This document shows, in pieces, positions 57,353 to 64,000 of a stretch of 64,000 nt of DNA (positions are counted from its first letter, which is position 1; each line of letters begins with the position of its first letter). The DNA comes from Scylla paramamosain (taxonomy: Eukaryota; Arthropoda; Malacostraca; Decapoda; Portunidae). Below the pieces are notes generated by a model, which saw only the letters and a list, made by a program, of their open reading frames with translations, searched no databases and was not told where the DNA came from. The position numbers were made by a program, and so were the translations under genes. The stretch spans positions 34,608,116 through 34,672,115 of the forward strand of contig NC_087157.1 in NCBI RefSeq assembly GCF_035594125.1, written 5' to 3'.

Positions 57353-58372
57353 AATCACCACCATCCACCAGAAGGAGACGAGAAAAAAACGAGAGAACAA
57401 GATACATTAGTTACCCTTAAAAAAATTCTGAAAATCTGTAAGAAAACACTAATTATTAACTCTACGGGACTTGCTTGTCACATTTCACAACACCACACAC
57501 ACTAATAAACACCAGTACATCATATGCACACAAGGAGAACCCCAAATATACACACGTTTAACGCTACGGAGAAAAAATAAGCAAGAATAATAATTTCTTG
57601 TAAAAGTCTACGGCAAATACACCTCGCGTTTCACTATCTCCGCTCAAAGAATCTCTCTTTTGACTAGAAGAAGAGGAAGAGAAAAATAGAAGAATAGGAA
57701 GAAGAAAAAGAACGAAAAGAAAAAGAAAAACATAAAAAAATATCAAAAACGAGAAAAATAATACGAACAAGAAGAAGCAAGACAATTACACCACCACCAC
57801 AACCACCACCACCACCACCACCACCACCAGCACCTACCTGACGTAGCATCGGGGGCAATCCGGAAGCTCACCCAGGATAAGATAACGAGGTACCAGCAGC
57901 AGCACTGCCTTCACACACGGGATCTCAGCTGTGTGTGTGTGTGTGTGTGTGTGTGTAGGGGGGAAAGGGAGGTGGGACATAAATTATTATTATTAATAAT
58001 GGGGGCGGGTTCCAATCTTATCGCTGGCCTGTCCTACCCCGTCCAGCTCCGTCCAGCCCAGTCCAGCCCTGTCCAGCCCTGCCTTGGTTCATCTTGGGTC
58101 CCTGCGGAAGGGCATTTCCATCTGACAGAGAACTAGCTCAGCACTTCCTCCTCCTCCTCCTCCTCCTCCTCCTCCTCTTCGGTGCTATTCCCTGTTGTTA
58201 CGATGCCTCAAATCAATAAGTGATTCTTCTCTCTTTATCGTGTAAGGTGATCACGCAGGGGGATAATGAGTAATGTGCTAATGCCTTGCCCCGCCTCACT
58301 CCGCTCCATCCCGCCTCTTTCTTTCTGTGTGAGGGGGGTAAGACTGTACTGTACATTTACCTGGACCTACGC

Positions 58373-58374
<2 letters not shown>
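57353..58374. other. unrecognised sequence with small repeats
   Basis: An A/G-rich stretch at 57,660-57,780, (TG)n at 57,931-57,956, a GTCCAGCCC decamer repeated at about 58,040-58,083 and (CTC)n at about 58,147-58,178. No gene is supported. Confidence 0.5.
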
Positions 58375-58446
<72 letters not shown>

Positions 58447-58527
58447 GGTTATATCACCATGCATACGTAGAAACATAAGAATAGCTATAAAAAAATGAAT
58501 AAATAAAAATAAATTATAATAATAATA

Positions 58528-58561
<34 letters not shown>
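58375..58561. repeat. (GT)n and (GAT)n microsatellites
   Basis: (GT)35 at 58,375-58,444 and (GAT)11 at 58,528-58,561. Confidence 0.96.
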
Positions 58562-58562
<1 letters not shown>

Positions 58563-58723
58563 AAAAATAAATAAATAAATCGACAGACCTATGTACACGT
58601 GGCAGCCCCTTTATAATACATTCACTATACACTACACATATGCCCATTCCCTCACCATTTTCCTCTCAGTAAACCCTTCTACTAACTCCACTGACATCAC
58701 AACTGAGTCCTTTCCACGCCCTT

Positions 58724-58908
58724 CTTCATCTTGCAACCTTTCTCCTCTAACCTCCCTCCTCTTCATCTTGCAACCTTCCTCCTCTAACATCCCCCCTCTT
58801 CATCCAGCAGTCTTTCTCCTCTAACCTCCCCCTCTTCATCCTGCAGTCTTCCTCCTCTGACCTCCCTCTTCTTCAGCTTGCGATCTTTCTCCCCTAACCT
58901 CCCTCCTC
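58724..58908 (+). repeat. 37-bp minisatellite, about five copies
   Basis: Units begin CTTCATCTTGCAACCTT and continue TCTCCTCTAACCTCCCTCCT; five head-to-tail copies differ by scattered substitutions and a 1-2 bp length change. Pyrimidine-rich and non-coding. Confidence 0.8.
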
Positions 58909-59023
58909 TTCTCCTTCCAACTCTCACCCACTCAATCACTCAAGGCAGTCAGTCAGTCACTCACCGGAACTTGTCACCTTCAGCATAATTAGGGTTCAGG
59001 TTTGGGCAGGAAACAATTAAACA

Positions 59024-59039
59024 GGTTAGGTTAGGTTAG
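59024..59039 (+). repeat. short interstitial (TTAGG)n
   Basis: Three TTAGG units, the arthropod telomere repeat, about 580 bp upstream of the FKBP2 start codon. Confidence 0.8.
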
Positions 59040-59288
59040 CAGACTGTCATGCGTGCGTCCCCCAGCTGTATGCGCATGGAGGAACGTGCCTGTTGCCCGC
59101 TCACCTGTGTCATCTACCGGTGTGATGGTGAAAGGGAGGTATGTGTGGGTGATGGGTGATGGGAGGTGAGGTATGGGTGATGTTATTTTTTGGAATGCTT
59201 GTATTAATTTGTGTGTCGTTCTCTCTTTCTCTCTCTCCTCCGTATATGCGTTCATATGTTTGTTCACAGTAAGCCATGAGTCTCCGGT

Positions 59289-59402
<114 letters not shown>

Positions 59403-59616
59403 GTATTGATGCTACGTGAAAAAGAGTCAGATTGAGGAGGCGTCTAAAGTGTGATACAGGAATAGATATCACAGCGGGGGACAAGACTGGTGGTGGAGGA
59501 CATAATGCATCGCATAATGCATCGACATAACCACCACAAACATGACATCAGACAGCTAACTTGCACCCCTCCCTCCTTCTCTCCCTCCACCTCCTTTCAC
59601 CTCCACCTCCCACAGC

Positions 59617-59789
59617 ATGCGCCTGGAGACTGTGGCGGCGGTGGTGGTGGTGATGCTGGCGGTGAGCTGCGCGGCGGAGGAGGAGAAGAAGAAGGAGAAA
59701 GTGAAGAAGCTGCAGATTGGGGTGAAGAAAAGAGTAAATAATTGTACGCTGAAGAGCAGATGAGGGGACCTGCTTCACATTCACTATGC

Positions 59790-59790
<1 letters not shown>
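59617..59790 (+). CDS. FKBP2: FKBP2 coding exon 1
   Basis: 58 codons: signal peptide, a Lys/Glu-rich linker and the first FKBP strands. The TGA at 59,761 falls between KSR and GDLLHIHYA. The donor is GTGAGAGAGA, running straight into the (GA)n of intron 1. Confidence 0.92.
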
Positions 59791-59868
<78 letters not shown>

Positions 59869-60119
59869 GGGATGAACCAAGAGAGAGAGAGAGAGAGAGA
59901 GAGAAGGGATGACCAAGAGAGAGGGGGTGATGAAGAGAGAGAGAGAGAGAGAGAGAGAGGGTGACGAAGAGAGAGAGAGGGAGATGACCAAGAGAGAGAG
60001 AGAGAGAGAGGGGGATGAACCAAGAGAGAGAGAGAGGGGGGGGCGATGAACCAAGAGAGAGAGAGAGAGAGAGAAAGAAAGAAAAAGGAGATGACGAAGA
60101 GAGAGAGAGGGGAGGGTCA

Positions 60120-60215
<96 letters not shown>

Positions 60216-60660
60216 AACCTAACCTAACCTAACCTAACCTAACTTAACAGGGAAAGCTGGAAAATGGCACAGAATTCGACAGCAGTTACCCTCGAGGACA
60301 ACCCCTGACCTTCACGCTGGGGTCAGGTCAGGTCATCCGAGGCTGGGACCAGGGACTGATTGGGTGAGTAGTGGCAGTGGTGGTGGTGGCAGTGGTGGTG
60401 GTGTATATTAGAGAGAGAGAGATAATGATGTTATTTTCCCATATCTATCTCTATTTGACCTTCCTTTGTATTCCCCATGTGCTTCTGACGCCTTCACCCC
60501 ACCCCGCCCCCCAAGGATGTGCGAGGGGGAGAAGAGGAAGCTTGTCATCCCCTCGGACCTCGGCTATGGAGCTTCAGGGGCGCCTCCAAAGATACCTCCC
60601 CACACCACGCTGGTCTTCGAGGTGGAACTTGTCAAGATAGAGAGGAAAGAGGAGCTTTGA
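59617..60660 (+). CDS. FKBP2: FKBP2-type ER peptidyl-prolyl cis-trans isomerase, 3 coding exons, with an in-frame TGA
   Basis: FKBP2 is an FK506-binding prolyl isomerase of the ER lumen that assists protein folding. Exons 59,617-59,790, 60,251-60,363 and 60,516-60,660 join in frame to 144 codons including stop; human FKBP2 has 142 residues. Residues 1-20 ([20 protein letters not shown]) form a signal peptide. [10 protein letters not shown] matches the human sequence exactly. FKBP pocket residues are present: the Tyr of HIHY, Phe-Asp of TEFDSS, Val-Ile and Trp of [10 protein letters not shown], Tyr of LGYG and Phe of VFEVEL. The C-terminus KEEL fits an ER-retrieval signal. Codon 49 (59,761-59,763) is TGA where homologues have Lys or Arg, so as written the protein stops after 48 residues. 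A pyrimidine-rich CAG just before the ATG suggests a 5' UTR intron. Homology and exon structure otherwise indicate a working gene, so this is an allele, a young pseudogene or a base error. Confidence 0.93.
59792..60210. repeat. interrupted (GA)n filling FKBP2 intron 1
   Basis: GA arrays from 59,792 to about 59,865 and 60,128-60,210, with repeated GGATGAACCAAGAGA-like and GATGACGAAGAGA-like units between them. Nearly the whole 460-bp intron is purine on the + strand. Confidence 0.95.
60216..60240 (+). repeat. telomere-type (AACCT)5 at the end of FKBP2 intron 1
   Basis: Five AACCT units (the complement of TTAGG) followed by AACTTAACAG at the acceptor. Each junction makes CTAAC, the consensus branch-point pentamer. 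Confidence 0.9.
60251..60363 (+). CDS. FKBP2: FKBP2 coding exon 2
   Basis: Acceptor AACTTAACAG, donor GTGAGT; phase 0 start, 37 codons plus two bases. It encodes [19 protein letters not shown] and [14 protein letters not shown], the central FKBP sheet and pocket. Confidence 0.94.
60516..60660 (+). CDS. FKBP2: FKBP2 coding exon 3 and stop
   Basis: Acceptor CCCCCCAAG. It completes a Gly codon, then [20 protein letters not shown] and [20 protein letters not shown], ending RKEEL and TGA at 60,658-60,660. Very close to human FKBP2 in this region. Confidence 0.95.
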
Positions 60661-60868
60661 GGCTAATCTAGGGTGCGTGCAGGTGTGTGCGGGTGTGTGC
60701 AGGTGTGTGTGGGTGTCTGGTGGAGTGTGTGTGTCTGTGTGTCTGTCTGTGTGTGATTTTTCCCTTTCTGTAGAGATTAACGGTATCTGTGTGTGTTTGT
60801 GTGTGTCTGTGGAGTTTTAAGGGTGTCTAGAGAGTACTTAAAGGCTCCCTCACCCTTAACAAGTCTAG

Positions 60869-60904
<36 letters not shown>

Positions 60905-60960
60905 ATGGCTGGGAGAGGTCTTCAGTGTGTGTGTGTGTGTGTGTTTGTCTGTAAGGGTGA
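60661..60960. repeat. GT-rich sequence after FKBP2
   Basis: Imperfect GTGTGTGGGT/GTGTCTGT repeats and two (GT)n runs (about 60,872-60,901 and 60,925-60,944), probably within the FKBP2 3' UTR. Confidence 0.8.
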
Positions 60961-60969
60961 CCAGCATAG

Positions 60970-61640
60970 CCAAGAGACTGCAAGGGTGTTGGAGAATGGT
61001 CAGGAAAAATTTTAAGGGTGTTTCTTTGTCACCCTGTTCAGTTTAAGGGTGTTTAATATGGTCAGGGAAAATTTTAAGGGTGTTTTTTGTCATCCTGTTC
61101 AGTTTAAGGGTGTTTAATATGGTCATTACCCTGTTCAGTTTAAGGGTGTTTAATGTGGCCAGGAAAAATTTTAAGGATGTTTTTTGTCACCCTGTTCAGT
61201 TTAAGGGTGTTTAATATGGCCAGAAAAAAATTTAGGGGTGTTTTTTGTCACCCTGTTCAGTTTTAGGGTGTTTAAAATGGTCAGAAATGTTTAAAGGGTG
61301 TTTTTTTGTCACCCTGTACAGTTTAGGGGTGTTTAATATGGCCAGGAAAAATTCTAAGGGTGTTGCTCATTACCCTGTTCAGTATAAGGGTGTTTAATAT
61401 GGCCAGGAAAAATTTTAAGGGTGTTTTTGTCACCCTGTTCAGTTTAAGGGTGTTCAAAATGGTCAGAAATGTTTAAAGGGTGTTTTTTGGTCACCCTTTT
61501 CAGTTTAAGGATATTTAATATGGTCAGGGAAAATTTTAAGGGTGTTTTTTGTCACCTTGTGTACTTTTTAAGTGTGTGGGGGGAGTGCTAGCTGTAAGGG
61601 TGTGTGTTGTCACCCTGGCTGAGTCTTAAGGGTGTTTGTT
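60970..61640 (+). repeat. ~62-bp minisatellite with hairpin-forming units
   Basis: About ten head-to-tail units share GTTTAAGGGTGTTTAATATG, GTCAGGGAAAATTTTAAGGG and TGTTTTTTGTCACCCTGTTCA, with substitutions and small length changes. In most units CACCCT and AGGGTG are complementary across a 10-base loop, giving a short hairpin. It lies between the FKBP2 stop codon and a likely poly-A signal, so it may be transcribed. Confidence 0.85.
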
Positions 61641-61722
61641 AAGCCACCCTGTTTGATTAGTGTTAGTGTGTGTGTGTGTACCTGCATGTCTCACCCCAAT
61701 ACTTGTAATCATATTCTTTATA

Positions 61723-61728
61723 AATAAA
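61723..61728 (+). promoter_or_regulatory. possible FKBP2 polyadenylation signal
   Basis: AATAAA followed within 10 bp by a TGTGTG run, which fits the usual order of signal then GU-rich downstream element. Confidence 0.5.
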
Positions 61729-61731
61729 TTT

Positions 61732-61886
<155 letters not shown>

Positions 61887-62068
61887 ACCACATCTACTAC
61901 TACTACTACTACTATTTGAAACAATAGATATACAAATAGTCTTATTAATAGTCAAGACATACACACACACAGGTGCGTGTACACAAATATTACTACAGCT
62001 CATGGTAGTGTGTGGGTGTAATAGGACAGACACAATCAAGTTGACAAGTATTGAGATAATTATCAAAT

Positions 62069-62071
62069 ATA

Positions 62072-62113
<42 letters not shown>

Positions 62114-62148
62114 ATTTTTTTTATCATTGTTATGTCTAGGGTTTAAGT

Positions 62149-62244
<96 letters not shown>

Positions 62245-62303
62245 GTGTGTGTGTGTGTGTGTGTTTTTGAGTGCAATAAAAAGTCGTACATTACATATAT
62301 ATA

Positions 62304-62361
<58 letters not shown>

Positions 62362-62452
62362 AATTAAGCTTATCTTTATACATACAGAATACTGGTCATG
62401 ATCTTTATAAACTTAACCTACACACACACACACACATACGAAAGTATTACTT

Positions 62453-62537
<85 letters not shown>

Positions 62538-62538
62538 T
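62069..62538. repeat. (ATT)n, (TC)n, (GT)n, (CA)n, (GA)n, (GT)n cluster
   Basis: (ATT)14 at 62,071-62,112, (TC)44 at 62,152-62,240 going into (GT)n, (CA)25 at 62,305-62,356, (GA)25 at 62,456-62,506 going into (TG)14 at 62,510-62,538. Confidence 0.96.
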
Positions 62539-62747
62539 GATCTATTCTTTATTTCAAGTTGTCTTAGTAAAATATTTCAAGTTGTATCAATATTGTCAAA
62601 AAAAAATTAAATAATTAAAATATGTTGTTGTTTTGTATGAATTTGTCAAAGAAAATAAATAAATAAAATAAATTCATTAAACTGAAGACCACAAATGTAC
62701 TTAAGCTGAATGATAAGAGGCAAATGATTATGAAGAAATGAAAAAAG

Positions 62748-62947
62748 TGAGGAAAATTATGAAAAAAGACAAATATACATTAAAAAACTGTGTGTGTGTG
62801 TGCAAAATATTCCGAAAAAATGGAAAAAAAATGAAAATTATGAAAAAAAAACAAATATACTTAAAAAAAACTTTGTGTGCAAAAGATTCCGAAAAAATGG
62901 AAAAAAAGGAAAATTATGAAAAAAACAAACATACTTAAAAAAAAACC

Positions 62948-62998
<51 letters not shown>
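62748..62998 (+). repeat. ~78-bp A-rich minisatellite, three copies, then (GT)n
   Basis: Three units share GGAAAATTATGAAAAAA, ACAAATATACTTAAAAA and ATTCCGAAAAAATGGAAAAA. The array ends in (GT)25 at 62,949-62,998. Each unit carries its own GTGTG stretch, which is long only in the last one. Confidence 0.8.
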
Positions 62999-63002
<4 letters not shown>

Positions 63003-63190
63003 AAATAAAAACTTTGATAATCTCAATGAAAATATCAGTGTTTTTTTCCTGTTTAGTTCAAGAGGTGAAAATAATTGTAGCTTTAAATTGGATATTTCTC
63101 ATTCATTCATTTGTTTGTTTGTTCTGAGCCTATAGAGGAAAACTTAGGCCTATACAGGGTGGGGGAAAAGGCTAGACAAGAGAGAAATTA

Positions 63191-63491
<301 letters not shown>

Positions 63492-64000
63492 AAATTCTGT
63501 TTATGTTTTGTAATGTTCTGAAGTGAATGACGCTCAAATATTAGCCATAGGAGGTAGATTAGTTTATTTGTTTTGTGTGGAGTTTTGAGGGTTTATTTTG
63601 CAGTGGTTTGGATTTTATTGAAGGAAATGCGTCGCTGTGTAGGAGTTTCTGCTACGGAATTCCTCTGATGACCGTCCTTCTTCCGACTAAAAATTAATAA
63701 TTACGATACTTTCCCTAGCCATTCAATGTGTGCAGTGGCTAAGTGGAAAGAGGATGTTGTCTTGCCCTCACTACAGTACTCGTTAGCAAGTTACTTCGCG
63801 CTTCGTTATCCCAGCCACCGCAAGTCCCATTAGTTGTCTAAGTGTTCTGGTCTCCCTGTCACTCATCAACAGAATCACGGCCTTTGGTGAACACACTGGC
63901 ATTGCTATAACGATAGGAAGTTGCCACGCGTGATTTGGGAAATAGAATGTGATGTGATGTATTCGATATTTGCTACTGTTTTTGTTTTGTAATGCAGTTT
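63492..64000. other. unrecognised sequence at the window end
   Basis: No ORF, repeat or RNA gene that I can support. Confidence 0.4.

Noticed and set aside
59734..59760. Alternative splicing inside FKBP2 exon 1 to remove the TGA
   Set aside because: A GTAAAT donor exists at 59,734, but the nearby AG would make a 26-base intron, and skipping to exon 2 would delete a core FKBP strand.
59761..59763. Selenocysteine codon in FKBP2
   Set aside because: The aligned position is a variable Lys/Arg, not Cys, and I see no SECIS-like core in the sequence after the gene.
60970..61640. CRISPR-like regular spacing of repeats
   Set aside because: The units are head-to-tail with similar sequence throughout and no unique spacers; the host is eukaryotic. 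It is a minisatellite.

Overview
This is eukaryotic, intron-bearing DNA, very probably from a decapod crustacean and most likely a brachyuran crab. That assignment is an inference. It rests on arthropod-like coding exons, on short (TTAGG)n/(CCTAA)n arrays of the arthropod telomere type, on an extreme density of long pure microsatellites ((GA)n, (CA)n, (TA)n, TAG/TTG/AAC/TAC trinucleotides), and on several decayed copies of a Jockey/CR1-type LINE that resembles LINEs abundant in crab genomes. There is no bacterial gene organisation.

Layout. Positions 1-33,000 are mostly intergenic: microsatellites, short-repeat debris, at least six copies of an unnamed ~200-bp dispersed repeat (3.5-18.5 kb), LINE fragments (7.4, 19.8, 23.8, 28.1-29.6 kb), a locally duplicated block (25.6-26.3 kb), and a few isolated exon-like ORFs that I cannot name. 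Positions 33,275-51,264 (+) hold a complete ten-coding-exon GTF2H1 (TFIIH subunit p62/Tfb1) that adds up to 551 codons plus stop. Its introns carry a nearly full-length LINE, a 5'-truncated LINE and three older LINE remnants, all antisense to the gene. They also carry a tRNA-derived SINE, a MITE with perfect 31-bp terminal inverted repeats, and a Tc1-like transposase remnant. Positions 51,300-54,450 are unrecognised single-copy sequence. From 54.4 to 59 kb the window is dominated by simple repeats, including about 1 kb of uninterrupted (TC)n.

Positions 59,617-60,660 (+) hold a three-exon FKBP2 gene (ER-luminal FK506-binding peptidyl-prolyl isomerase) with a signal peptide and a KEEL C-terminus. 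Exon 1 has an in-frame TGA where homologues carry a basic residue. Intron 1 is almost entirely (GA)n, and ends in a telomere-type AACCT array that runs into the acceptor. A hairpin-forming minisatellite follows the stop codon. The last 2 kb is again microsatellites.

The two recognised genes are housekeeping genes with unrelated jobs: p62 in transcription initiation and nucleotide-excision repair, FKBP2 in ER protein folding. I see no sign that they act together, and no operon-like or defence-like system. The points most worth following up are the FKBP2 nonsense codon, the telomere-repeat branch-point arrangement, the MITE, the unnamed dispersed repeat family and the kilobase (TC)n tract.
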